64,000 nucleotides of DNA from NCBI GenBank assembly GCA_023935145.1, contig CM043705.1:56452084-56516083 (forward strand), read 5' to 3'. Below, in pieces: positions 22,181 through 34,560 of the stretch. The DNA is from Bretschneidera sinensis. Its lineage: Eukaryota > Streptophyta > Magnoliopsida > Brassicales > Akaniaceae. Each line of letters starts with the position of its first letter. Within the stretch, counting starts at the first letter, position 1. Under the pieces are notes generated by a model. The model ran no database searches. It saw only the letters and a program-made list of their open reading frames with translations, and was not told the DNA's origin. The translations under genes and the position numbers were made by a program.

Positions 22181-23583
22181 TGATGAGTGCCAAATATTGC
22201 ATATTTTGGCCTCTTAATTTACATTTGTTAGCTTAAGAATTTGTTAACTTGAGTTGTTTTTCATTGTTTTATAGGTTTACAAGCTTGGAAAGGAGTTTCA
22301 CTAAATTTCCAGAATTGCTCGTACAGATCAGTCATTTTTGAAGATTAAACTGTATTAATTCAGGAAGAACCAGGAGATGAGCCATATATGCTTGGAAATA
22401 TCCGAATGTCTAGTTTCTGAGAAATTTTACGGATCAATAAAATAATTTTGCTAGAGAAAGTTATGGCAGTTTTAGTAGACAAATGTCAGGCTGTGCATGA
22501 TTTTAGCGTGACAGATCAGCCATTTTTTAGGATTAAACTGTATTTATTCAGGAATAATTAGGAGATGAGCCATATATACTTGGAAAGATCCCGATGTCTA
22601 TTTTCTAGAGAATTTTACGGATCAATAAAATGATTTTTCTAGAGAAAGTTATGGCAGTTTTAGTAGACAAAGGTCAAAGAGCAAAAGCTGGAATTTGCAG
22701 TATCCCACATCGGGTTGGAAGCATATTACACTTGTGATGTTTCCCTATATAAGCCCCTCTTCACTTCATCTTTAGTAAGCAATCCAAGTACCATTTTGGT
22801 GCAATTTGGAGGACTTCTGCTAGCATTCTGGTGGATCTCCGAAGGCTTTGCTATCACGAGGGGAAGCGCCACCCAACATCGAGTGGAATTTCTCCCCATG
22901 TATAGTCAGTTTTTAATTTACTGCTTTTGTTAGTTTTAAAGTTTAATGTTTAGCACTGTTATTGTGAACTTTAATTTCATGATTATAAGTGGCTAAAATC
23001 TTCAGCTAAGGTTGAAGATGAAGCCTCGCCATTCTTTGGCATAATATTTTCAGATTTGTTTATACAATTATGATGTTTTTTTAGTATAAATATTATGTTT
23101 AATTATTTGAGTAAAATCTTATGATTGATTGAGTTTAAATTGTTCTGTTGGATATTCCATGTGTCTCATCTGATAGATACATCGAATTATTTTTGATTAA
23201 ATTGGATATCCTTTGTGATTTGTTAAAAGCGGATACATTGGATTGTTTTGGTTTAATTGAGATATTTGTTGTGATTTGTTTAAAGTTGGATTCATGGAAT
23301 GTTTTGATAGATTATTTTTATATAGAACATGAAGATATATGCTTTACTTTTGTGGGGTGGATTCAGAAACCCTAGTGTTTTTATCATTAGTCTTTAAATT
23401 AATTTATTTTAGATTATATTTGTTTTACAAAAGACAATTCAAAACTTGGAACTAGATTAAAATAGGCTTAGTTTAGATAAAAATATTTTCACAACGCAAT
23501 TATCTGTGGATTCGACCTCGCACTTGCACAACACTATATTGCAAACGACTCGTGCGCTTGCGAGTAATTTAAAACTCACAACA
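22181..23583 (+). mobile_element. Solo gypsy LTR (1403 bp) inside copia A
   Basis: It starts TGATGAGTGCCAAATATTGC, ends AAAACTCACAACA and is flanked by CACAT (22176-22180 and 23584-23588). Both ends match the LTR of the element at 32046-37628, which lies in the opposite orientation, so the two are the same family. Its middle differs: it contains two direct copies of an about 175-bp segment (about 22326-22500 and 22510-22676). A TATA box (ccctatataagcccc) lies near 22745. It interrupts copia RT directly at the IYVVDV motif. Confidence 0.9.
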
Positions 23584-24344
23584 CACATCAACGACATAGA
23601 TGAGGATACTTACCATCTTCTCCACCTTGTGTCCAGGTGAGAAAGTTTTTGTGAAATCTATGTCTTCTCTTCTTGTGAACCCATTTGCCACCAGCCTAGC
23701 CTTGTTCCGGACTTCATCTCCTGGAGGGTACCCTTCTTTGACCTTGTAAGTCCACTTACAATCCACAACTTTCTGATTTCCCAGAATGTACACCAATTCC
23801 CAGAAGTTGTTCATCCTTAAAGAATCCATTTCTTCCTCCATAGCCAGCTGCCACTTTGACGAATCCTTACACTCCATGGCATCTGTGTAAGGTTCTGGTT
23901 CAACCTCAACCTCTCCTTCTATCCAAGGAGCTGCTATATTAGCATCCGCAAACCTATATCTCAAAGGTGGTCTAACCACCCTCCTTCCTAGGTCTCTTGT
24001 GAGCTGGTAGTCATTCCGACTTGCTGCATCAACCTCTTCTTGAGTTTCTTAAACTTGGCTTTCATCCAAGGGCTCTACCTAGTCCGAACCCTCTTGCTTC
24101 CTTTGATCTACCTGAACTGAGTTCTCCTTGATGCGATGCTCCACAACTTCCAGACTGGTTTGCTCACTAGCCCCTGCAGGGTTAGTTTTCTCCAAATAGA
24201 GAAATAACAATTCATTAAAATTAACATCCCTACTTATTATGAGTTTCAATCCTTCTTTCTCGAAGGACAACAACTTATACCCCTTAGCCCCTTCCCTATA
24301 TCCTAGAAACACACACTTTCTAGATCCTGGGCTAAGTCTATCAT
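23584..24344 (-). pseudogene. Copia A pol: integrase C-terminus to RT start, RT core deleted
   Basis: From right to left the frame gives the integrase end (SRKCVFLGYREGAKGYKLLS, IISRDVNFNE) and a linker (VVRPPLRYRFADANIA). RT palm begins (MEEEMDSLRMNNFWELV, VDCKWTYKVKEG, ARLVANGF). After FTKTFSPGHKVEKM it jumps to SILIYVVDV, omitting about 130 residues found in copia C (62340-62640). The second position of the catalytic YVDD is valine here. At least two stops lie near 24050-24080. Confidence 0.88.
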
Positions 24345-25685
24345 TGATAGGTGCTTAAATATTCATATTTAAGCCCCCTTATTTACATTTATTAGGTCCT
24401 TAGTTATGTTATTTTAGTCCATTTTACTTCATTTGTGTGTTTCACATGTGTTTATAGGGTCTTAGAAGAAAAGAAGTAGTTTTGGCACTTAAAGGAAGAA
24501 GCTTGGAAATCCTGGAGGAGTCTCTGGTCAAGTTACGATCGATCGCACCATGCATTGCGAGCGAGCGCACATTGTGATGGTGCGCACACAAGAAGGATTG
24601 AGCGCACACTGCGATCGAGCGCAAGACGCATGCAATCGAGCGAACATGTATGGGTGTGAACAGTAAAATGCAGAACCCTATTTTGGAAATAAGACAGTTT
24701 TGACGGTTTAGGAAGTTAAGGGTTTCCTACACCATCTAGGACTACTAAAGCCCTATAAATACGCCTGTAAAGCACACACAATTCATCACCTCTTAGAGAT
24801 CACTTTTAACTTTTGCTTAAGCTCGGAGTTTTAGGCTTTGGAGAGGATTGACAACCCGTCTCCCTAGTATTCTTCAGGTTTTATATTTAATGCTTAGTTT
24901 ATATATGATGTTTATTTTAGACAGTACGTGTAACTAACTTTCTTATAAGGCTCGATTGAAGCCCTAGTTATGCTTTCTCATATATTTATTCATTGATAAA
25001 TCTTTACCAATAGCCTTTATTATGTTGCTTAACTTAATTAATGCCTGTGCCTATTTAAATTCCTCATATGTATGTGTATGGCCAGCGTATGCATGTGGTA
25101 TGGACCTATTAGTTAGATCAATTTAGGTGACCGAGTCCTGGGTCTAACATTAGTAACAAAAGATATCCACACCGGATTCTTGGATTAATCAACATGGGAA
25201 ACTGAGAGTAGATACCATACCCTAGGTCTCATGTGGTTATCGATTTCCATAGTACTTATACTTTCTTAAGGAACAACTAAGTAGATATCATGCTAAATCC
25301 CTTAAGGAAGAAAAGAGTTAGAGTAGATACCATGCCTAACTCGTTGCTTAGGGAGATCAATAGCTTAAGGAGTAGATACCATGCCCTTAGGTTGGCAACC
25401 AGTAGGTATACATGATAAGGCTAGTGCACTGATACATTATACAATTGGGAAAGTATGACTAGTGGTGGATATCAAAGCCCTATGTCTTTATTATTATCAC
25501 TCACATTCAACAGTTATTTTATTTCTTTTTACTTTAAAGAAACTAATTCTAAAAACTGAACTTTACCAATCCCTGTGGAGATGATCTTACTTTCGCACAC
25601 TACACTACACTGTTGACCTTGTGCACTTGCAAGTAAAACCAGTATGATTATCTGCTTCTTTATTTAGGTATATTTTCGCACAACA
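24345..25685 (+). repeat. 5' LTR of the Athila-like element
   Basis: It starts TGATAGGTGCTTAAATATTC and ends TTTTCGCACAACA. At 24535-24650 it has a run of GCGATCGAGCGCAC-type motifs. A weak TATA (ctataaatacgcc) lies near 24752. A series of gtagataccatgcc-like motifs recurs about every 50 bp at 25200-25400. It differs from the 3' LTR at several percent of positions by eye. Confidence 0.92.
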
Positions 25686-25945
25686 AGTTTTTGGCACCGC
25701 TGCCGGGAATTGCACTAAAGTTCCTTTTAGATTTACTTTCATTTAATCATTATTAGTATTACTTTATTTTCTGTTACCATCTTTCATTAAACCCTAATTG
25801 ATTTCCATTTTTGTTTCAGGTACATCAAACCCTAAATCACACTTTCTGTGATACTTGCGATCGATTGCAGCCTTCTGTGCGATCGAGCACAAATAGGATA
25901 GAGAGTTACCCGAGCAGCAGAGTGAATTGCTGCACTGAAGTTAGT
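25686..25945 (+). other. Athila-like primer binding site and leader
   Basis: TGGCACCGCTGCCGGGAAT (from 25692) resembles the complement of the tRNA-Asp 3' end (TGGCGCCGTTGCCGGGGAT) with three mismatches. It is followed by an AT-rich leader with another GATCGAGCAC motif (25858-25890). Confidence 0.75.
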
Positions 25946-27190
25946 TTAACCTGATTTATGCACGGACTTCAATCCCGACATCCAAAATTCTTTCCCCTTG
26001 ATCCTGAGCTTGAACGGACAATCCGACAAAGGCTTAGGAACAACTTCAAGGAGAACAAAGAAGAAGTCGAGAACGAAACACCAATGGCGGAACAGCTCAA
26101 AAACCAGTAACCACCTGCACGAGTACCGATGAAGCACTCCTTCATCCCACGGAACATTGATTAATCATCATGCATTGCATATCAACTTGAGGCGGCGGGA
26201 AACTATTACATATCTCTATAAATATTGAATGCTTTAACTCATTTTAGGGAACTCCTAATGAAGATCCACACTTGCACCTCCGAGAATTTTTTGATCTTTG
26301 CAAGTTTCAGCACATACAAGGCCTAGACTAAGAAGGAATAAGGTTAATTCTGTTCCCTTTTTCATTGAAAGATAATGCTAAACTATGGTATAATTCTTTG
26401 CCTACAGTTTCCATCCACACTTGGGACAAGTTGGCAAGCAAGTTCCTAAGGAAGTTTTTCCCAGCCCAAAAGACGAGGCAAATGAGGAAGGAGATCCAGT
26501 ACTTCTAACAAAAAGATGGAGACCTCTTCTTCGAAGCATGGGGACACTTCAACGAGCTGCTACTCAAATGCCCACATCACAACCTGCCTCAAGATGAATT
26601 GGTACAAGCCTTTTATGAAGGTTTGAATGACACTAACAAAAGTATTGTTGATTCTGGTTATGGAGGAGTGTTGATGGAGAAAAGCAGCAAAGAAGCGATG
26701 GAACTCTTCAAAACCCTCATTGAACACACTCAACAGTTCTCCTCTAGAGGTAGACAAGGAGTCAAGAGCAGAGGTATGTATGAGGTTACTCTGAATAGTG
26801 GACCCTCTGCCTAAATAGCTGCTTTGGAGAGGAAGCTAGATACGAGGCTAGATATGATTGTAAAAGCCATGACTACTCAAAATGCCTCATCCAGCCTACC
26901 ATCCACCCCACTCCAAGTATGTGTAATATGTTCCCAATACGATCATAATACTGACACTTGTCCATTGTACTCATCTGCAGATCCGGAACAAGCCAATTAC
27001 GTGGGGCCTAACAACTATCCACCGAAGAATAACCCATATGCCAACACTTACAACCCTGGATGGTGAAACCACCCAAATTTCTCGTGGAGCAACAATCAAA
27101 GCAGTCAAGGGCAGCACAGAAACTTCCAACCCTAAACCAAAGAAGAACGATCTCGAAAGTCTTGTGAGATAACTGGCCACTCAGCAGTAG
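25946..27190 (+). pseudogene. Athila-like gag, stops and frameshifts
   Basis: An N-terminal piece (LDPELERTIRQRLRNNFKEN) starts near 25990. After a shift come gag-core blocks: GTPNEDPHLHLREFFDLCKF, FPFSLKDNAKLWYNSLP, SKFLRKFFPAQKTRQMRKEI and QAFYEGLNDTNKSIVDSGYG. The stretch 26599-27066 is open apart from one stop at 26812. It contains an intact zinc knuckle CVICSQYDHNTDTC (CX2CX4HX4C). Gag should form the particle core and bind RNA, but the breaks make it non-functional. Confidence 0.88.
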
Positions 27191-27196
27191 CAATTA

Positions 27197-28483
27197 ATGA
27201 CGTCACAAGAACAGTTCATGACTCAGCAAAAACAGATCACTACAGCACATGAACAAGAAATTCAGCGACTAGAGGTACAAATGGGACAACTGGCTAAAGA
27301 GCTCAGTGGTAGAAAGCAAGGAGAGCTCCCGGCTCAAACACTTCCCAACCCTGGAGGGCATCAACAACTAAAGGCTGTCATAATTTTGAGAAATGGCAAA
27401 GTGATAGGGTCTGATGAGTCTGCAGCAGCATCCAAAGAAACCCCATCGGCATCAAGGGTAAGTGAGACGGAGAAGGTGAATGCACCACCTTTCCCGTAAA
27501 GGTTAGTAAAACAAAAGAAAGACAATAAACTACTTGATATTTTTGAAACCTTGCGAAAAATAGAGATTAATATTCCTTTGTTAGATGCCATTAAACAAAT
27601 TTCTAACTATGCTAAGTTCCTGAAAGATTGTTGCACTCATAAAAGAAAATTTCAAGAACATGAGACTGTAGCATTAACAGAAGAAGTAAGTGCTGTCCTA
27701 CTAAGAAAACTCCCACCAAAACTAAAAGATCCGGGTAGTTTTACTATTCCCTGTAGAATATGTGATCAGCTATTTGACAAAGCATTACTAGACTTAGGAG
27801 CGGGGTTAAACTTACTACCTTACATGGTATTCGAAACCCTAGGTTTGGGGGAGCTACACCCGACTTCTATTACCTTATAATTAGCAGATAGGAGTATTAA
27901 AAGACCTAAGGGTATTCTTGAGGACGTCTTAGTAAAGGTTGGCGAGTTCATCTTACCTGCTGATTTCATTGTATTAGACATGGAGGAATGCCCTATGCCA
28001 TTGTCTTTGCCTATCATATTAGGGAGACCCTTCATGAGAACTGTCGACACTAAGATTTGTGTGAAGAAGGGTATAGTGAGTATAAAAATCAATGGTGAAA
28101 AAATAGAGTTTAAAATATCGGATGCAATGAAACTTCCTCAAGATGACTTGGAATGCTTTAATGTTTGCATGATACAAAACTTTGTTGAGCAAGCTTTTCA
28201 GGTCCAACAACTTAATCCATTGGAGACTACCATCACCCATAGCATCACAGAGGTGGATATTGAGCAAGAATATGAAGATGCTAACAGTGACATCATCACA
28301 GCTGTGCACCTCCTTGAGACCTCTCCAAAATACTCCAGTAAGTATCCTCCTCCATTTGAATCTCTCATACCCACTAATACTACTCTTCTTCCATCCATTG
28401 TCCAGGCACCAGCATTGAAACTAAAGCAGCTACCAGAGCATTTAACATTTACCTACTTGGGAGAAAAGAAGACCTTATTGTAG
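27197..28483 (+). pseudogene. Athila-like aspartic protease region
   Basis: The frame shifts relative to gag at about 27070-27190. A glutamine-rich linker with a coiled-coil-like stretch (EQEIQRLEVQMGQLAKELSG) precedes the retropepsin domain. Its active site reads LLDLGAGLNLLPYMVFETLG (about 27786-27845), followed by LGRPFMRTVDTKICVKKG (28020-28075). A stop at 27498 and another near 27878 interrupt the frame. The DLGA active site is typical of Athila/Tat proteases. Confidence 0.85.
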
Positions 28484-29990
28484 CTGCTAACTTGAGTAGT
28501 GGAGAAGAAGAGAAGCTGTTAAGAGTTCTTAGGGAGCATAGATCTGCCATTGGATGACCATTGCTGACATTAAGGGGATAAGTCCAGCAAAATGCATGCA
28601 TAGTATTTACCTTGAAGAAGAAGCAAGGCCCACTCGAGATGCTCAAAGAAGACTTAACCCACATATGAAAGAGGTAGTAAAGGCCGAGGTATTGAAGCTA
28701 CTAGATGTTGGCATCATCTACCCTATATCGGATAGCAAATGGGTGAGTCCGGTCCAAGTTGTTCCTAAAAAGAGTGGGATTACCCGTTGTAAAAAATGAA
28801 AATGAGGAGCTCATACCTACTAGAAAAACAACGGGTTGGAGAGTATGCATTGATTACCGGAAACTGAACAAAGTAACTAGAATAGATCATTTCCCCCTGC
28901 CATTTATTGATCAAATGCTAGAGAGGTTACCCGGCCACAGTTATTACTGCTTCTTGGATGGGTATAGTGGATACAATCAAATTGCCATAGCACCTGAGGA
29001 TCAAGAAAAGACTACCTTCACATGTCCTTTCGGTACATTTGCTTATAGAAGAATGCCATTCGGTTTATGCAACGCACCAGCTACTTTTCAAAGATGTATG
29101 ATAGCATTTTTTCCGATATGGTAGAGAAATACATTGAGGTGTTCATGGATGATTTTAGCGTCTTTGGTTCTAATTTCGATGAGTGCCTAAATCATTTAGA
29201 AAATGTCCTAAAAAGATGCGAAGAGAGTAATTTAGTACTAAATTGGGAGAAATGTCACTTCATGGTTCAACAAGGTATTGTGTTGGGGCACTCCATCTCA
29301 AACAAAGGTATCGAGGTAGACAAGGCTAAGATAGACATTATTTCAAAGCTACCTCCCCCTCTCACAGTCAAAGTCATTAGAAGTTTCCTTGGACATGCCG
29401 GTTTCTATAAAAGATTCATCAAGGATTTCTCCAAAATCTCAAGACCTCTTTGTGCATTATTGGCTAAAGATACCAAGTTTGAATGGAATGATGATTGTAT
29501 GCAAGCTTTCAACACCTTGAAGAATGTTCTCACCTCTACCCCAATAATGATGACACCAGATTGGAATCTCCCTCTCGAATTAATGAGTGATGCCAGTGAC
29601 TTCGCCTTAGGAGCTGTCTTAGGTCAAAGAATAAATAAGGTACCTCATGCTATTTACTATGTTTCTAGAACTTTAAAAGAGGCTCAGCTTAACTATTCTA
29701 CTACTGAAAAAGAATTGTTAGCTGTTATTTTTGCTTTAGAGAAGTTTAGATCATATCTTATTGGTTCTAAAGTTATAGTATTCACTGACCATGTTGCTTT
29801 GAGATATTTGTTTTCTAAGAAAGATGCGAAGCCTAGGCTAATCAGATGGGTACTCCTACTACAAGAATTCGATTTAAAAATCAAAGACAAGAAAGGCAAT
29901 GAGAATGTCGTTGCGGATCATTTGTCAAGGCTTCCCTATGAAAATGATAATAAAGAGTTGCCTTTGAATGGGAACTTCCCTGATGAACAA
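28484..29990 (+). pseudogene. Athila-like reverse transcriptase and RNase H
   Basis: RT begins with TIADIKGISPAKCMHSIYLE, with DSKWVSPVQVVPKK further on. One extra C in a C-run near 28786 shifts the frame, and a missing A near 29103 shifts it back. The RT palm has LDGYSGYNQIAIAPEDQEKT and the catalytic box [10 protein letters not shown] (29139-29168). From 29067 the frame is open through RNase [34 protein letters not shown] and [11 protein letters not shown]. Apart from these single-base errors the enzyme is complete. Confidence 0.9.
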
Positions 29991-31370
29991 CTATTCGCAT
30001 TAGAGGTAAAACTTCCATGGCATGCTGATATAGTGAATTATCTAACTGTTAAAGTTTTTCCCCCAGGCATGACCACTCAAGAAAAGAAATGGCTAAAATC
30101 TCTGTCAAGACACTACCATTGGGATGATCCTTACCTCTTCAAGGTCTACCCCAATCAAATCATCAAACGATGTATCCCAGAAGAGGAGCACTCGAGCTTA
30201 TTGCAACACTGCCACCAGTTTGCTTATGGAGGACACTTTGGGGCAAAATGAACAGCTGTTAAGGTACTACAATCTGGTTTTTATTGGCCTAATCTGTTTA
30301 AAGATGCTTTCTCATTTTGCAGCTCATGTGATAGATGCCAGCGGACAGGTAACATCTCTTCCCGAAATCAGATGCCCTTACAGAATATTCATATAGTAGA
30401 ACTTTTTGATGTATGGGGCATTGATTTCATGGGACCCTTTCCTAACTCCTTTGGTTATTTATATATTCTTGTGGGTGTGGATTATGTGTCCAAATGGGTC
30501 GAGGCTGTCCCCTCAAAAACTAACGATCACAAAGTAGTTGTAATGTTTCTGCAGGCTAACATCTTTACACGATTTGGGACTCCAAGAGCGATCATCAGTG
30601 ATGGAGGCAGCCACTTTCATCCTCGCTCTTTTGCCGAAATACTCCGGAAATATGGGATCACTCATAGAGTAGGCACTCCATATCATCCTCAAACTAGTGG
30701 CCAAGTAGAGATAATCAACCGAGAGATCAAGGGAATCTTAGAAAGGATAGTGAAGCCTAATCGAAAGGATTGGTCTCTACGTTTAAATGATGCTCTATGG
30801 GCATATCGGACTACTTATAAGACTCTAATTTGCATGTCTCCCTACCGCCTAGTCTTTGGAAAAGCGTACCATCTCCCGGTGGAATTAGAACATCGAGTAT
30901 ATTGGGCCATAAAGCAATTTACCTTCGACATGAAACAAGCGGGGGAGAAAAGAAAGCTACATGTAAATGAACTTGAAGAATTGAGATATGATGCCTATGA
31001 GAATGCCAAGTTGTACAAGGAATGGACAAAGGCTTATCATGACAAACAACTCGTACAGAAGGAGTTCCATGTAGGACAAACAATGTTGCTCTATGACTCA
31101 CGATTAAAACTATTCCCAGGCAATCTCAAGTCCAGATGGTACGGTCCGTACATGGTTACCAAGGTCTTCACTCATGGTGCATTAGAAGTCTGTAGTCCAA
31201 ACGAAAATCAGCCCTTTACAATAAATGGACACAGAGCCAAGCCTTACCTAGACATTAACTTTCCTCCAAGAGATGAAGACTTGACACTTGAATCAGTACA
31301 GTATACAGCTGAAACACAAGCACTGGAGCCACAAGGGATGGACTCTACGTGCTTCCTCCCAACCAACTAG
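29991..31370 (+). pseudogene. Athila-like integrase with one premature stop
   Basis: The frame continues from RNase H into an HHCC zinc finger. It is interrupted by a single TGA at 30249-30251 (GGHFGAK, stop, TAVKVL), likely CGA to TGA, and continues in the same frame ([12 protein letters not shown]). The D-D-E core is IDFMGPFP (about 30422), [14 protein letters not shown] (about 30591) and [13 protein letters not shown] (about 30697). The C-terminal part ([15 protein letters not shown]) runs to the stop at 31368-31370. This is the best preserved coding part of the element. Confidence 0.9.
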
Positions 31371-32045
31371 TACTATGGCACGAGAGAACTTGAGCAGCTC
31401 ATATTTGATTACTTATACAGCTCAAGCGCCTCTACTAAGGTTAATGGTACTGAGGCCCCTAACCAATGGTAAGGTTGTACTGTTCCAAATTTATCATTTT
31501 TCAGCTAAGGTAAGTTTTTCTTTTTGCACATGCACACTGATCGATCTCAGCATTCCATGCGATCGAGCGTAAGAGTGCGATCGAGTTCGCCAGTCAATGT
31601 GCTCGAGCACACAAGTGCGATCGAGCGCAACCCGTGTGCGATCAAGCACACTCATGGCAGAAGGTTCAGATATAAAGTCTAAACACTTTCATTCACACTC
31701 ACTCACTATCTCACTGTTCACTTACTCCCTCTCGCACAAGACTCACACTCTCACACTCAGCCGTTCTCACTCACACTCTCCACTTCACAATCACCTCCAT
31801 CATCACTCCCCATCACCACTGACATCCACTATCACCACCATCATCAGCCATTTCTTCCACATACACCCTCCCCATTACCCATTCCGTCCATACACAAGGT
31901 ACCCATTTCGATTCACACACACACGAATTTTTGATCCGTTTTAATTACTTTTCAAGTATAAATATATGTATCTTGTGAATGATTGGGTGCTTGTCTGTTT
32001 CCAGGAGGTTGGGATCATATTCAAATCCTCAAGACCATAGCTTAG
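31371..32045 (+). other. Athila-like spacer between pol and the guest element
   Basis: No credible gene. At 31540-31660 the GATCGAGCGCA-type motif repeats several times. From 31685 to 31930 the sequence is CACTCAC/CATCACC-rich; a 115-codon His/Ser-rich frame here is a composition artefact. The last five bases (CTTAG) are the target duplication of the guest. Confidence 0.7.
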
Positions 32046-33291
32046 TGTTGTGAGTTTTAAATTACTCGCAAGCGCACGAGTCGTTTGCAGTATAGCGTTG
32101 TGCAAGTGCGAGGTCGAATCCACAGGGAATTGCATTGTGAAAATATAATTTTTAATCTAAATTAACTCTATCTTAACCTAGTTCCGAATTTCAGATGATA
32201 TTGCAAAATAAATTAAAACTAAATTAAATTGATTTTAAAACTAATAATAAAAAGCACTAAGGTTTCCGAACCCACCCCACCGAAGTTAAGCATACATGTT
32301 CTAAAAATATAGCCTATCAAAACTTTCAATGAATCCAACTATAAGACAAAAAACAAAGAATATCCCAACTAAACCAAAAGCACCCAATGTATCCGCTCTT
32401 AACAAATCACAAAGGGAATCCAATTTAATCGAAAAGCATTCAATGTATCCATAAGATGAAACACAAAGAAAATCCAACAGACAATTTAAACTCAATCAAT
32501 TATAAGATTAACTCAAATAATTGACAGAACATTTATACTAAAAATTGTCAGATTTGTACAAGCAAATCTGAACTACTACGCCAAACAACGGCGGGGCTTC
32601 ATCTTCAACCTTAGCTGAAGAGTCTAGCCACTCATAACTATAAAACTATAATAAAAAGTGCTAAACATTTAAACTAAAACAACTGAATATAAAGAAATAA
32701 ATAAACAACTTTACATGGGAGAAATTCCACTCGCTGACGGGCGGCGCTTCCCCTCGTGGTAGCAATGCCTTCGAGATCCACCAGAATGCTGACGGATGTC
32801 CACCGGTAAACACCAAAGTGGCTCAGGAATTGTACACTGAATTATGAAGTCAGGTGGTGTTTATATAGGGGGAGACCCAGAGCAAAATGGGTTGCAGATT
32901 CGATGTGGGAAACTGCCCGTGTGCGCTCGATCGCAGTGTGGTGCGATCGATCGCAGATGCGATCGATCGCATGTCTTGTGCGCACGATCTCATGTGCGCT
33001 CGATCGCATGTCTGCTGCGATCGATCGTAGATGCACTGAACTTAAATTATTTCGATGTGGGATGTTGACAATGCGCTCGATCATAAGCAGGTGCGCTCGA
33101 TCGCATATCTCGTGCGATCGATCTCAATGTCTCCAGAAGCTTCAAATCTCCTGAAATGCTTCATTTTCTCCACAAAGCTGTAAAAACACACAAAACACAA
33201 GAAAAACGTAAAATCAAGTAAAATACTACTAACTAAGAGCATAACAAATGTAAGTTAAGGGTCTAAAATATGCAATATTTAAGACTCATCA
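32046..33291 (-). repeat. 3' LTR of the non-autonomous element
   Basis: In element sense it starts TGATGAGTCTTAAATATTGC and ends AAACTCACAACA. A stretch at 32915-33135 is dense in GCGATCGATCGCA palindromes. A TATA box (ctatataaac in element sense, near 32864) lies just downstream of it. The purine tract AAGTTTGGGGGTATT abuts it at 33292-33306 (complement). Confidence 0.93.
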
Positions 33292-33306
33292 AATACCCCC
33301 AAACTT

Positions 33307-34560
33307 ATATTTTTGCTAGTCCCTTAGCAAAACAAAATAAAAGACTCAATGAAAAACAAAGAACATAAAGATAAAATCATCACTCATGGTATCCAAAAAT
33401 TTAAGGAGCACACATCACCATGATATTCATTCATAAGCAAGCTTAAAAAGGTGAACCCATCTTCGCAATGAATAGAAATGTTAAAATCTAATTACTTGCA
33501 AAAGGCAGGATAAGGCATCACAAGCTTGAATCAGTGTAAGATGAATTAGCATATAAAAATGAAGCTTCCAAGTAACTCTAATGTGTAAGGTCTCCATGTC
33601 TCAAGATTCACCGAATTTCCCATCAAAAATGAACAAAAAGGCATAGTTTTTCTTTTATTTATTTTATTATTAAGGCACGGCTATATTTAGTTCCCTTGAG
33701 CTTTCTAATTAACCCATGTAGCGAGTGTTAAGTCAATGACTCCCAAACCAGGTGGTTTTAGGGCATTAGGTGTAAAGACACCCCTAAGGACTTACTAACT
33801 CGAGTCAAAAAGGCTACGAAATTAAACCGACCTTAATATTACCAAGCAAAATTTCACCTTTTGACGTGAACACTCACTGCTTACTGAGGCAAGAGGTCTA
33901 GTTACTCAGCGAAAAGTTTATTGATAATTTTTTTTTGTAATATTTTCCTATGCCCAAGAGTTCATCCAACAAGTCATCCAGTTTTAGTTAAGATAAGGAA
34001 AAATACACATTAAAATCACGTGTTATACCTCACATAATTTGTGCTAATGTGCTCGTGTTAGATTAGATCAAACATGTGAATTCTCAAAATGCCTAAAGTA
34101 AGTAACTAAATTTTAAAAAATTTATCACCAGATCATGTGTTCAAAATGTTAAGCTCACCAATGACATCACATCACAGAAAATGTTTAGATCAACCAAAAT
34201 TTCACGATAACATGAGCATGCATTTATCTCTATGACGAAAAGACAACAAATTAGGACAAAGTGTGTGATGTGTCTCCCATACCCCCAAACTTAAATTACA
34301 CATTGACCCCAATGTGTGACTAATATGGAAAGAGCTGACCTGAGATATGGAGAACTATCTGGACTGGTATGGCTCATAGCATACCCCCAAACTTGAATTG
34401 AAGTACGCTTTGTCCCTGAAAAATAAAAACTGGAAAATAAAAAATACTGGAAACAAATATTAATCATAAAAATGCGAAATAATAGATAAACAAAAGAAAA
34501 GATAAGCTGTGGGGTGCCTCCCATGAGCGCTAAGTTTAACGTCTTCAGCCAGACCCAACA
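33307..34560 (-). other. Conserved 3' non-coding region with extra polypurine boxes
   Basis: No coding frame. Besides the real polypurine tract there are two more AAGTTTGGGGGTAT boxes on the minus strand at 34279-34293 and 34381-34395. Blocks such as gcctttttgactcgag and gttaaacttagcgctcatgg are shared with the Athila-like 3' region (38920-40257). The function is unknown; a role as extra priming or packaging sites is only a guess. Confidence 0.75.

Noticed and set aside
31597..31944. His/Ser-rich 115-codon frame
   Set aside because: CACTCAC simple-sequence composition in the Athila-like spacer; no domain.
32842..33154. Overlapping frames rich in R-S-I and C-D-R-S
   Set aside because: They translate the CGATCG palindrome array in the LTR on both strands.
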